DNA of 10,364 bases from Chloroflexota bacterium (GTDB lineage Bacteria; Chloroflexota; Dormibacteria; Dormibacterales; Dormibacteraceae), in contig VBFW01000189.1 of assembly GCA_005880525.1 (NCBI GenBank), forward strand, positions 1 to 10,364, given 5' to 3'. Made by a program: the position numbers and the translations under genes. Positions 1 to 6,798 of this stretch are shown here, piece after piece (position 1 is the stretch's first letter; each line of letters starts with the position of its first letter). The notes under the pieces are model-generated. The model made no database searches. It saw only the letters and a list, made by a program, of their open reading frames with translations, and was not told the origin of the DNA.

Positions 1-601
1 TGCCCACCATGGACGCGCTGTTGACGAGCACCGGCGGCTGCACTTCCAGGTAGCCGTGCTCGCGCGTGTGCACGTCGAGCATGAACTGCACGAGCGCGCG
101 CTCGAGGCGCGCTCCCTCCCCGAGCAAGAAGGCGAATCGCGAAGCGGAAACGCGGGCGGCGTGCTCGAAGTCCATGATGCCGAGGCTCTCGCCGAGGTCG
201 TAATGCGTGCGCGGTGACGCAAGCTCGCGCTTGCTCCCCCACTCCCGCACCACGACGTTGTCGGCCTCCGTCTTCCCGACGGGCACGGAGTCGTCAAAGA
301 TGTTCGGGACCCTCATGAGCAGGTCGTCCAGCTCGCGTTTCACGGCCTCCGCCTGCGCCAGGTCGGCGCGCGCGCGCTCCGCCATGTCCTTCAGGCGGCC
401 CTTCAAGGATTCGTCGCGCGACTGCGCGAACTCTTTCGACAGCCGGTTCTGATCGGCCTTGATCGTCTCCGCGGCGTGCAGGTGCTCGCGCCAGCGGCGG
501 TCGAGCTCGAGGATGTCGTCGACGGGCGCGTCCTCGCCCTTCAGCTGCGCCGCTTTGCGCACACGATCGGGGTCGCGCCGGATCAGTTCCAGCGGCAGCA
601 C
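1..601 (-). CDS. serS: Seryl-tRNA synthetase, N-terminal part (3' end outside window)
   Basis: Class II aminoacyl-tRNA synthetase that charges tRNA-Ser with serine in the cytoplasm. The visible 200 codons read without interruption. The protein begins VLPLELIRRDPDRVRKA, the usual SerRS opening (a hydrophobic strand, then LIR-x-P). Next comes a charged helical stretch around residues 30-100, matching the long antiparallel coiled-coil arm that grips the tRNA-Ser variable arm. The linker has NVVVREWG and the THYDLGESLGIMDFE segment. It ends in the motif 1 region (ARLERALVQFMLDVHTREHGY, then LEVQPPVLVNSASMVG), just before the conserved TG that should follow. Motifs 2 and 3 lie outside the window. 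The start is GTG, whose G is also the last base of the lysS TAG stop. A GAGG about 10 nt upstream, inside lysS, can serve as ribosome binding site. The 1-nt overlap suggests termination-reinitiation from lysS. Identification is secure. Confidence 0.95.
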   Translation of the reverse strand, partial: MLPLELIRRDPDRVRKAAQLKGEDAPVDDILELDRRWREHLHAAETIKADQNRLSKEFAQSRDESLKGRLKDMAERARADLAQAEAVKRELDDLLMRVPNIFDDSVPVGKTEADNVVVREWGSKRELASPRTHYDLGESLGIMDFEHAARVSASRFAFLLGEGARLERALVQFMLDVHTREHGYLEVQPPVLVNSASMVG

Positions 602-1944
602 TACTGCGGCGCCTCGGGCTTCATGGTCGGAAACAGGATCACGTCGCGGATCGCGGGCTGGTCGGTGAGCAGCATCACGAGCCGGTCGATGCCCATGCCC
701 ATCCCCCCGCACGGCGGAAGGCCGTACTCGACAGCACGCAGGAAGTCCTCGTCCATAGGGTGCGCCTCGACCTCGCCGGCCGCGCGCCTGGCCGCCTGCT
801 CCTCGAAACGCTGCCGCTGGTCGACCGGATCGGTCAGCTCGGTGAAGGCGTTGGCGTACTCGCGGCCGAGGATGATCAGCTCGAACCGTTCCACGAACCG
901 GGGGTCGTAGTCACAGCGCTGCGCCAGCGGCGAGATCTCGATGGGGTAGTCGATGACGAACGTCGGCTGCCGCAGCGTGGGCTCGACGTGCTCCTCGAAA
1001 AGATCGTTGAGCTCGATGCCATACGCCTGCCGGCCCGTGTGCTCCAGCACGAGGTCGGACATGCGCTCACGCCGGTAGGGCGGCGTAAGGTCGACCGCCT
1101 CCCCCTGGTAGCTGGTCGCCAGCGGCCGCTGCGCGGCGCCCGCCGAGGCAACGATGATGTCCTCGACCAGGCGCATCACGTCGTGGTAGTCGACGTACGC
1201 CTCGTACGACTCCAGCAGCGTGAACTCGGGGTTGTGCCGCGGCGACAGGCCCTCGTTGCGGAAGACCCTGCCGAACTCATATACGCGCTCGAGGCCGCCC
1301 ACGAGCAGCCGCTTCAAATGCAGCTCGAGCGCGATCCGAAGGTACAGGTCGCGGTCGAGCGCATTGTGGTGCGTCACGAACGGACGCGCGTGGCCGCCTC
1401 CGGGAATCTCCTGCAGCACCGGCGTCTCGACCTCGAGGTATCCGCGCTCGTTGTAGAGGCGCCGGATCGATTCGATGATGCGTGTCCGCGCCCGGAAGAC
1501 GTCGCGCACGCTCGGGTTCGCGATCAGGTCCACGTATCGCTGCCGGTAGCGGACCTCGACGTCTTTCAATCCGTGCCACTTGTCGGGCAGCGGTCGCAGC
1601 GCCTTCGTGAGCAACACGAACTCACCCACCTCGATGGTCGGCTCGCCCCGTCGGGTCGTGAACATTGGACCTCGCGCCCCCACGATGTCGCCCGGGTCGA
1701 GCTCGGTGAACCGATCGAACTGGTCGGCGCCGATGGCGTCCCGGCTCGCGAACAGCTGGATGCGGCCCGCGCCGTCCTGCAGATCGGCGAACGCCGATCC
1801 CCCGTGCAGGCGTTTGACCATCACGCGCCCGGCGACCGCGACAGGCTCGGTCTTCTCGCCGCCGCTCGCCGCCAGCAGCTCTTTGGCGGTCGCGCTGGAA
1901 TGCGTGGGCTTGAACACGGGTGCACGCCGCTCGCTCTCGCTCAA
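601..1944 (-). CDS. lysS: Lysyl-tRNA synthetase, class II, short form
   Basis: Activates lysine with ATP and charges tRNA-Lys. The N-terminal OB-fold anticodon-binding domain covers about residues 33-115 (VAVAGRVM, FADLQDGAGRIQLF, GDIVGARG). The conserved linker LLTKALRPLPDKWHGLKD follows at 111-128. The catalytic core has motif 1 near 155-176, motif 2 RVFRNEGLSPRHNPEF at 226-241 and motif 3 GMGMGIDRLVMLLT at 414-427. At 447 residues it is shorter than the usual 490-505. The N-terminal helix ahead of the OB fold is missing, and the stretch between VDLTPPYRRERMSD and LRQPTFVIDYP looks about 25 residues shorter than in E. coli LysRS. The start given is TTG; an in-frame TAG lies five codons upstream, so little extension is possible. 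A GTG at 1917 (codon 10) is the alternative. Neither has a clear Shine-Dalgarno sequence. The gene is 32 nt downstream of the MBL gene and overlaps serS by 1 nt. Confidence 0.95.
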   Translation of the reverse strand: MSESERRAPVFKPTHSSATAKELLAASGGEKTEPVAVAGRVMVKRLHGGSAFADLQDGAGRIQLFASRDAIGADQFDRFTELDPGDIVGARGPMFTTRRGEPTIEVGEFVLLTKALRPLPDKWHGLKDVEVRYRQRYVDLIANPSVRDVFRARTRIIESIRRLYNERGYLEVETPVLQEIPGGGHARPFVTHHNALDRDLYLRIALELHLKRLLVGGLERVYEFGRVFRNEGLSPRHNPEFTLLESYEAYVDYHDVMRLVEDIIVASAGAAQRPLATSYQGEAVDLTPPYRRERMSDLVLEHTGRQAYGIELNDLFEEHVEPTLRQPTFVIDYPIEISPLAQRCDYDPRFVERFELIILGREYANAFTELTDPVDQRQRFEEQAARRAAGEVEAHPMDEDFLRAVEYGLPPCGGMGMGIDRLVMLLTDQPAIRDVILFPTMKPEAPQ

Positions 1945-1976
1945 TTCGGAGAAAGACTAAGCGACCGGCGGCTGGG

Positions 1977-2825
1977 CTAGAGGGTGACCTCCAGCTCCTC
2001 CGCGGCCGGGAACCAGTGCACCGGTTTGCCGCCCGCCTGGCTGTGATTTCCGATCGCCTCTTCGATCAGCGCGTCGACCTCCGTGTCCGAATGCGTCGGG
2101 TCGTGGTGGAAGAACGCGAGCTGCTTCACCTCGGCCTTCTCGGCCAGCGACAGCGCCTCGTCAAAGGTCGAGTGTCCGAAGCCGGCGTGGGTCTTGTACT
2201 CCTCGCGGCTGTACTGGGCGTCGTGCACCAGAAGGTCAGCGCCCCGGCACCAGCGCACAAGGTCGGAAAGGGATCCGTTCTGCTCCTGCGCGAACAGCGC
2301 GACCTCGTTGTCGGTCGCGAAGGCGAAAGAAGTGTCGCCTTCGTCGATGCGGTAGCCGAATGTCGGGATCGGGTGCATCAGCAGGTGCGGCGTGATTCGC
2401 AGCCCACCCACCTCGAATGTCTCGCCAGGGTTGCGCTCGATGAACTCCATGTCCGCAGGCATGTGGTCGAGGCGGACCGGAAAGTAAGCGGGGTCCATCT
2501 GGTCCGCGAACGCCGCCTGCAGCGACTTGGCAGATCCCGCCGGCCCGACGATCGTGAGATGCGTGTTGGGCACGAACGCCGGCGAGAAGAACGGAAAGCC
2601 CTGGATGTGATCCATGTGCGTGTGGGTGATGAGGAGGTGCGCCTGCAGCGCGCTGTCCTGGTTGAGACCAGCCCCCAGCTCGGCGATGCCCGAGCCCGAG
2701 TCGATGATGATCAGGTTCTCGTCCTCGTCCCGAACCTCGATGCATGTCGTGTTGCCGCCGTAACGCAGCGTGCGGCGCCCAGGCGTCGGTCGCGTGCCCC
2801 GCGTGCCCCAGAACTTGACCCTCAT
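1977..2825 (-). CDS. MBL-fold metallo-hydrolase (cyclic phosphodiesterase / RNase Z-like type)
   Basis: A 282-residue cytoplasmic metallo-beta-lactamase-fold hydrolase; no signal peptide or membrane segment is seen. The start MRVKFWGTRGTRPTPG followed by RYGGNTTCIEV is the hallmark of the COG1235-like branch, which includes PhnP-type and cyclic-nucleotide phosphodiesterase-type enzymes. Dinuclear metal ligands are present: HTHMDH at 68-73, H151 in LLMHP, D172 in FATDNE, and HD at 201-202. HH at 240-241 fits the final ligand position. The substrate cannot be read from the sequence; a phosphodiester (cyclic nucleotide, nucleic acid or small phosphonate/phosphate) is the family expectation. The ATG at 2825 overlaps the TGA of the upstream HD-GYP gene as ATGA, so translation is probably coupled. 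A GGCGG lies 4 nt before the ATG. A longer open frame upstream to 3119 only shadows the HD-GYP gene. Coupling to HD-GYP suggests a shared second-messenger or nucleotide-turnover role; this is inference. Confidence 0.9.
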   Translation of the reverse strand: MRVKFWGTRGTRPTPGRRTLRYGGNTTCIEVRDEDENLIIIDSGSGIAELGAGLNQDSALQAHLLITHTHMDHIQGFPFFSPAFVPNTHLTIVGPAGSAKSLQAAFADQMDPAYFPVRLDHMPADMEFIERNPGETFEVGGLRITPHLLMHPIPTFGYRIDEGDTSFAFATDNEVALFAQEQNGSLSDLVRWCRGADLLVHDAQYSREEYKTHAGFGHSTFDEALSLAEKAEVKQLAFFHHDPTHSDTEVDALIEEAIGNHSQAGGKPVHWFPAAEELEVTL

Positions 2826-4666
2826 CGCACCGCCGTCAGATCGAATATCCGCCTGGTCGCGAAGATATCGAGCAGCTCTTTGTCGAGCTTGCCCGCGTTC
2901 GCCTCCTCGTGCAGGATGTCGAGCGCGCGCTCGAGCGGCACCGCCCGCTTGTAGGGGCGGTCCTGCGCGGTCAAGGCGTCGTAGATGTCGGAGATGGTCA
3001 TCATCTTCGTCTGGATCGGGATCTGAGGGTCGGTCAACCCGCGCGGATAACCCGTGCCGTCGAGCTTCTCGTGGTGTCCGTACGCGATCTCGGGGATGCC
3101 CCGCATGATCGGCGTCCACGGGATCTTGCTCAGAAAGTGAAAGCTGTGGGTGACGTGCGACTCCATCTCGAGCCGCTCCTGCTCATCGAGGGTGCCCTTG
3201 CGGATGCTCAGGAACCGGAACTCCTGCGGGTCGAGCATCGGATGCTCGCGGCCTGACATGTCGACGTAGGTCTGGCGAGACAGCACCTCGAGCATCGAGG
3301 CCTTGTCTTCGGGCAGCACCGTCGGCTCGTTGGCAGACGCGATGGCGTCGAACCACAACCGGAGCTGGCGAAGGTCCTCCTCGAGCCGGCGATCGATCTC
3401 CAGCAGCTGCTCGAGATTCGCGTTGTCGCTGCGGATCGCCTCGAGCTTTTCGGTCGCGTACTTCACCTGCACCGAGCGCTGCACGAACTCGAATCGAGCC
3501 TGGATCACCTCGAGCTGGCCCGGGACGAGCTTCTTGGCCTTGATCAGGATGTGCTCGCGCACACCGACCTTGCCGAAGTCATGCAGCAGGCATGCGTAGC
3601 GAAGCTCCTTGAATTGCTCTTCGGTCAGGCGAACATCGCGGTACTTGCCGACGGCGACCTCGGTCACCGCGTGCGCGAGACCACTCGTCAGCCTCTCCAC
3701 GCGCCCCGAGTGACCGGCCGTGGTCGGGTCTCGTTGCTCGATCGCTGTCACGCTCGCCTGCACGAAGCCGTCGAACAGCGCCTGGATCGAGTCGAGAAGG
3801 GTCTTGTTGTCGATGGCGACGGCGGCCTGGCTCGCTATCGACTCGATCATCTCCAGGTCCTCGGGCCGGAAGCTGACGACCTCCTGCTCGACTGTGTCCA
3901 CGGTCAGCTTCACGTCGAAGCGTCGCTTGGCGTTGATGAGCTGAACCGCGCCGACGACCTCGTTGTTGTAGTTGCGCATCGGCACCGTGAGCATCGACTT
4001 GGTGCGGTAGCCGTACTGCGCGTCGAATCCGCGCCCGCCCTGCGGCTTGCCCGGGGGCGGGTTGTAAGCGTCGTCATAGATCTGGCTGGTGCCCATCGTG
4101 ACCGTGTAGCCGACAACGCTCTTCTCGTCCACCGGAACCTTGAACGCCTGGTATGTGTTGTCGATCGAAAAGTTCTGGCTCGAGGCCAGGAACAGCTTGG
4201 GCACGTCGTCGTCGACGGTCTTGAGCCACAGGCTTGCGCCGTCGGCGTTGGTCAGCTGGCGCATCGTGGTGAGGATGAACTCCTGCAGCTTGTCGATGTC
4301 GCGCTCGGCCGAAAGGGCGATGCCGATGCGGTTCAGCTCCTCGAACTGACGGTGCTGGCGCCGGGCCTGCTCCTCGAGCTGCCTGACGTCCAGCTTGAGC
4401 ACCGAGTTCTGCAGCGCGACGCGCAAGAGCTCGCGCAGGGCGGCCGGCGGCGCGTCGGCGGGCGGCCGGATCGCGATGTCCTCGAGTCCTTCAGGCGCTG
4501 CCTCGCCGGGCGCCAGCACGATGACCGCCGGGGTTGCAATCGCCTCCGCGTCACCAAGCGCCGTGCCCTCGAGTCCGAGCTCGGCGAGCACTGCACCGAA
4601 CCGTCCGTCAGTTCCGGGCGCGAGGTAAACGTGGAAGCCGCCGGCTGCTTTCACTGCATCTATCAT
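2822..4666 (-). CDS. GAF and HD-GYP domain protein (probable cyclic-di-GMP phosphodiesterase)
   Basis: A 614-residue soluble signalling protein. Residues 1-90 form an alpha/beta domain resembling a response-regulator receiver, but without a recognisable phosphoacceptor Asp (the expected strand reads PAVIVLAPGEA). A helical, probably coiled-coil linker follows at about 88-115. A GAF sensor domain covers about 115-290 (YGYRTKSMLTVPM, VGAVQLINAK, SIASQAAVAIDN). The HD-GYP domain runs from about 300 to the end: RDPTTAGHSGRV (H319), the HD pair 362-363 in LLHDFGKVG, H504, HHEKLDGTGYP at 531-541 and ISDIYDALTAQDRPYKRA. These are the metal-binding and GYP signature residues of active cyclic-di-GMP phosphodiesterases. 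Between HDFGK and the second half lies an extra, mostly helical segment of about 100 residues or more, known from a subgroup of GAF/HD-GYP proteins. The ATG at 4666 overlaps the coaX TGA (ATGA); an upstream GTG-type frame reaching 4858 is a coaX shadow. Its stop overlaps the MBL start. Confidence 0.92.
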   Translation of the reverse strand: MIDAVKAAGGFHVYLAPGTDGRFGAVLAELGLEGTALGDAEAIATPAVIVLAPGEAAPEGLEDIAIRPPADAPPAALRELLRVALQNSVLKLDVRQLEEQARRQHRQFEELNRIGIALSAERDIDKLQEFILTTMRQLTNADGASLWLKTVDDDVPKLFLASSQNFSIDNTYQAFKVPVDEKSVVGYTVTMGTSQIYDDAYNPPPGKPQGGRGFDAQYGYRTKSMLTVPMRNYNNEVVGAVQLINAKRRFDVKLTVDTVEQEVVSFRPEDLEMIESIASQAAVAIDNKTLLDSIQALFDGFVQASVTAIEQRDPTTAGHSGRVERLTSGLAHAVTEVAVGKYRDVRLTEEQFKELRYACLLHDFGKVGVREHILIKAKKLVPGQLEVIQARFEFVQRSVQVKYATEKLEAIRSDNANLEQLLEIDRRLEEDLRQLRLWFDAIASANEPTVLPEDKASMLEVLSRQTYVDMSGREHPMLDPQEFRFLSIRKGTLDEQERLEMESHVTHSFHFLSKIPWTPIMRGIPEIAYGHHEKLDGTGYPRGLTDPQIPIQTKMMTISDIYDALTAQDRPYKRAVPLERALDILHEEANAGKLDKELLDIFATRRIFDLTAVR

Positions 4667-5436
4667 CGGCCGTCGGAATTCTGCAGGTAAATCAGCCTCA
4701 ACCCCTCCAGGGTGAGAAGCGGGTCGGTCACCTCGATCACGTTCGTCAGTCCTGCAACGAGCGAAGCCTGGCCGCCGGTCGCGATCACCCGAGCGGAGCC
4801 GCCCAGCTCGCGCACCATCCTCGCGACCATCCCCTCGACCTGCGCGACGAACCCCCACACCAGGCCTGACTGGATGGACGTCACCGTGTTGCGGCCGATC
4901 ACCGACTCCGGCGCAACCGGCTCGACCCGGCGGAGCATTGCCGTGTGCGAAACAAGCGCGTCGAGTGAGATCTCGACGCCGGGAGCGATCGCGCCACCGA
5001 GGTAGTCGCCCTCGGCGTTGATGGCGTCGTACGTGACCGCGGTGCCGAAGTCGATCACCACCACCGGTCCGCCGTACTTCGTGTACGCGGCGAGCGCGTT
5101 GGCGATGCGGTCGGCGCCGACCTCCTTCGGATTCTCGGCGCGGACGCGAACGCTGGTCTTGACGCCCGGCCCAACCATGACGGGCTCGTGCTTCAGGTAC
5201 CGGCGTGAGGCTTCGATCAGCGCCGCGTTGAGGATGGGAACCACGCTCGAGATCACCACGCCGGTGACGACGTCCAGCTCTAGACCCCTCAGGCTGAACA
5301 GCTCACGCAGCTCGACCGCCATCTCGTCGGCGGTGCGTTCGCGGTGCGCGGTGACGCGCCAGTCGGCCGCGAGACGGTCGCCGTCGAACAGGGCGAACGT
5401 GACGTTGGTGTTGCCGACGTCGACTGCCAGGAGCAC
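4663..5436 (-). CDS. coaX: Type III pantothenate kinase
   Basis: Phosphorylates pantothenate with ATP in the first committed step of coenzyme A synthesis. CoaX is the acetate/sugar kinase-Hsp70-actin (ASKHA) superfamily enzyme, unrelated to CoaA and typically not feedback-inhibited by CoA. The 257-residue length is normal. Family motifs are all present: DVGNTN at 6-11 (phosphate loop), GADRIANA at 107-114, VIDFGTAVTYDAI at 127-139 with the catalytic-type D129, GGAIAPGVEIS at 147-157, and TGGQASLV near 220-227. The start is GTG, placed exactly at the expected LLAVDVGNTN terminus. No Shine-Dalgarno sequence precedes it: the 12 nt between the argH stop and the GTG are pyrimidine-rich and contain a possible -10 element. 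The stop overlaps the HD-GYP ATG. coaX next to lysS is familiar from actinobacteria; here two signalling genes separate them. Confidence 0.95.
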   Translation of the reverse strand: MLLAVDVGNTNVTFALFDGDRLAADWRVTAHRERTADEMAVELRELFSLRGLELDVVTGVVISSVVPILNAALIEASRRYLKHEPVMVGPGVKTSVRVRAENPKEVGADRIANALAAYTKYGGPVVVIDFGTAVTYDAINAEGDYLGGAIAPGVEISLDALVSHTAMLRRVEPVAPESVIGRNTVTSIQSGLVWGFVAQVEGMVARMVRELGGSARVIATGGQASLVAGLTNVIEVTDPLLTLEGLRLIYLQNSDGR

Positions 5437-5442
5437 CGGAGA

Positions 5443-5448
5443 GTTATG
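5443..5448 (-). promoter_or_regulatory. Candidate -10 element for a leaderless coaX transcript
   Basis: The minus strand reads TGACATAAC followed by TCTCCG and then the coaX GTG. CATAAC matches TATAAT at four of six positions and carries the TG of an extended -10 element. Six bases separate the hexamer from the start codon, which would put the transcription start on or next to the GTG. The absence of any Shine-Dalgarno sequence before coaX agrees with a leaderless message. I could not find a convincing -35 box. This is a weak motif match supported mainly by its position. Confidence 0.35.
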
Positions 5449-6798
5449 TCACAACGGCAGCCGCGGTGGATGCGCCTTAGCCCAGGTCTTGAGCGCTGCC
5501 CCCGCTCTGGCCACTGCCTGGGCCCTGGCCTTCACCCGTCGCGGGTTCGGGCCGCCCGGAACATCCCTCTTGGCCAGCGAGCGTTCCACCGTCCAGGGCA
5601 CCTTGAGAGTGCCTTCCCGCACTGACTCGCCGACCTTCTCGTGGGCGCGGCGGAAGGGGGTTCCGGCGCGGACCAGCTCCTCGGCCGCATCCGTCGCCAG
5701 CAGGCTCGGGTCGTTCGCGGCGGCGGCGATGCGATCTCGATCGAAGCGGAGGCGCTCGACCAGGATTGCCGCGGCTTCCAGCGAGTCGAGCGTCCCCTCA
5801 ACGGCCGCGAACACGGCGGGCTTGTCCTCCTGGAGGTCCCGGTCGTAGGCCAGCGGAAGGCCCTTCATGGTCGTTGCCAGGGCAACCAGGCTGCCGATGG
5901 CCCGGCCGGAGCGAGCCCGAAGCAGCTCGGCGACGTCAGGGTTCTTTTTCTGCGGCATCAGGCTCGACCCTGTCGAGATCTCGTCGGCCAACACGACGAA
6001 ACCGAACTCGGCGGTCGACCACAGCACCACGTCCTCGGCGAGCCGGCTCAGGTGCAGCGAGGTCACCACGCAGGCGTGGACGAGGTCGAGAGCGAAGTCG
6101 CGATCAGACACGGCGTCGATGCTGTTGGCGGTCAGGCGCGCAAACCCGAGCTCTTTGGCCACCGCCTCGCGGCGCAGCGGAAGGGTGCTGGCGGCGAGGG
6201 CGCCCGAGCCAAGCGGCATCTCGTCGGCCGAGTCGTAAGCGCGGCGGAACCGATCGGCGTCACGGAGCAGCGGCTCGGCGTGGGCGAGCAGGTGGTGGCC
6301 GAGGGTGACCGGCTGCGCGCGCTGAAGGTGGGTATAACCGGGCATCGGCCAGGAGGCGTGACCGGCCGCCTGCGCGCCGAGCCTGTCGACCACGTTACCG
6401 ATCGCGCTGACAGCCGCGGCGGACGCAGACCGGCAGTAAAGCCGCAGGTCAAGTGCGACCTGGTCGTTGCGAGACCTGCCTGCGTGGAGCGCCGCTCCGG
6501 CCGGAGTGATCTCGGTCAGACGGCGCTCGATTGCTGTGTGGATGTCCTCGTCGCTGTCGAGAAACTCGAACGACCCGTCATCGAGCTCGCGCTTCACCTG
6601 ACGAAGACCTCTCTCGATCGCGCGTAGCTGCGACGGCTTGATGATGCCGGCCGCCCCGAGGCCGCGCGCGTGCGCGACGCTCCCCGCGATGTCGAACGGA
6701 TAGAGCTCGAAGTCCACGCCGAGCGAGGAGGTGAAGCGCTCGAGCTCGGGCAGCAACTTCCCGCTGAAGCGCCCGCCCCACAGTTTTTTCTTGCCTAT
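5449..6798 (-). CDS. argH: Argininosuccinate lyase, with apparent non-canonical start codon
   Basis: Cleaves argininosuccinate to arginine and fumarate, the last step of arginine synthesis; a cytoplasmic homotetramer of the fumarase/aspartase superfamily. Counting from the ATA codon it has 449 residues, within the normal 450-470 range. Motifs: KLWGGRFSG at 5-13, DEDIHTAIERRL at 83-94, GRSRNDQVALDLRLY at 107-121 (HAG precedes it where HTG is commonest), GYTHLQRAQPVTLGHH at 154-169 and the signature TGSSLMPQKKNPD at 276-288 with the catalytic-loop serines. The reading frame has no ATG, GTG or TTG where the protein should begin. The only choices are ATA at 6798 (4-nt overlap with the argG stop, as ATAG), CTG at 6783, or a GTG at 6894 that would add 32 Arg/Ala/Gly-rich residues typical of a shadow frame. 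GAAGAGG 8 nt before the ATA favours that codon. The ends are certain except for the exact start. Confidence 0.93.
   Translation of the reverse strand: MGKKKLWGGRFSGKLLPELERFTSSLGVDFELYPFDIAGSVAHARGLGAAGIIKPSQLRAIERGLRQVKRELDDGSFEFLDSDEDIHTAIERRLTEITPAGAALHAGRSRNDQVALDLRLYCRSASAAAVSAIGNVVDRLGAQAAGHASWPMPGYTHLQRAQPVTLGHHLLAHAEPLLRDADRFRRAYDSADEMPLGSGALAASTLPLRREAVAKELGFARLTANSIDAVSDRDFALDLVHACVVTSLHLSRLAEDVVLWSTAEFGFVVLADEISTGSSLMPQKKNPDVAELLRARSGRAIGSLVALATTMKGLPLAYDRDLQEDKPAVFAAVEGTLDSLEAAAILVERLRFDRDRIAAAANDPSLLATDAAEELVRAGTPFRRAHEKVGESVREGTLKVPWTVERSLAKRDVPGGPNPRRVKARAQAVARAGAALKTWAKAHPPRLPL

Noticed and set aside
760..1980. Long plus-strand open frame (406 codons) opposite lysS
   Set aside because: Antisense shadow of a clear lysS gene in GC-rich DNA; Arg/Val/Leu-rich composition and no recognisable motif.
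2826..3119. Extension of the MBL gene upstream to 3119
   Set aside because: The added residues are an out-of-frame reading of the HD-GYP C-terminus; the conserved MBL start MRVKFWGTRG coincides with an ATGA overlap at 2825.
3551..4690. Long plus-strand open frame (379 codons) opposite the HD-GYP gene
   Set aside because: Mirror of the coding strand; low-complexity Leu/Arg/Val/Asp composition, no domain, no ribosome binding site. The same applies to 1920-2954 and 5641-6627.
4667..4858. Extension of the HD-GYP gene upstream to 4858
   Set aside because: The added residues are a Gly/Arg/Asp-rich shadow of the coaX C-terminus; the ATG at 4666 is in ATGA overlap with the coaX stop.
6784..6797. 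Programmed frameshift fusing argG to argH at the A-run
   Set aside because: The slippery-looking A-run lies after the argG TAG stop, so ribosomes translating argG would terminate before reaching it.
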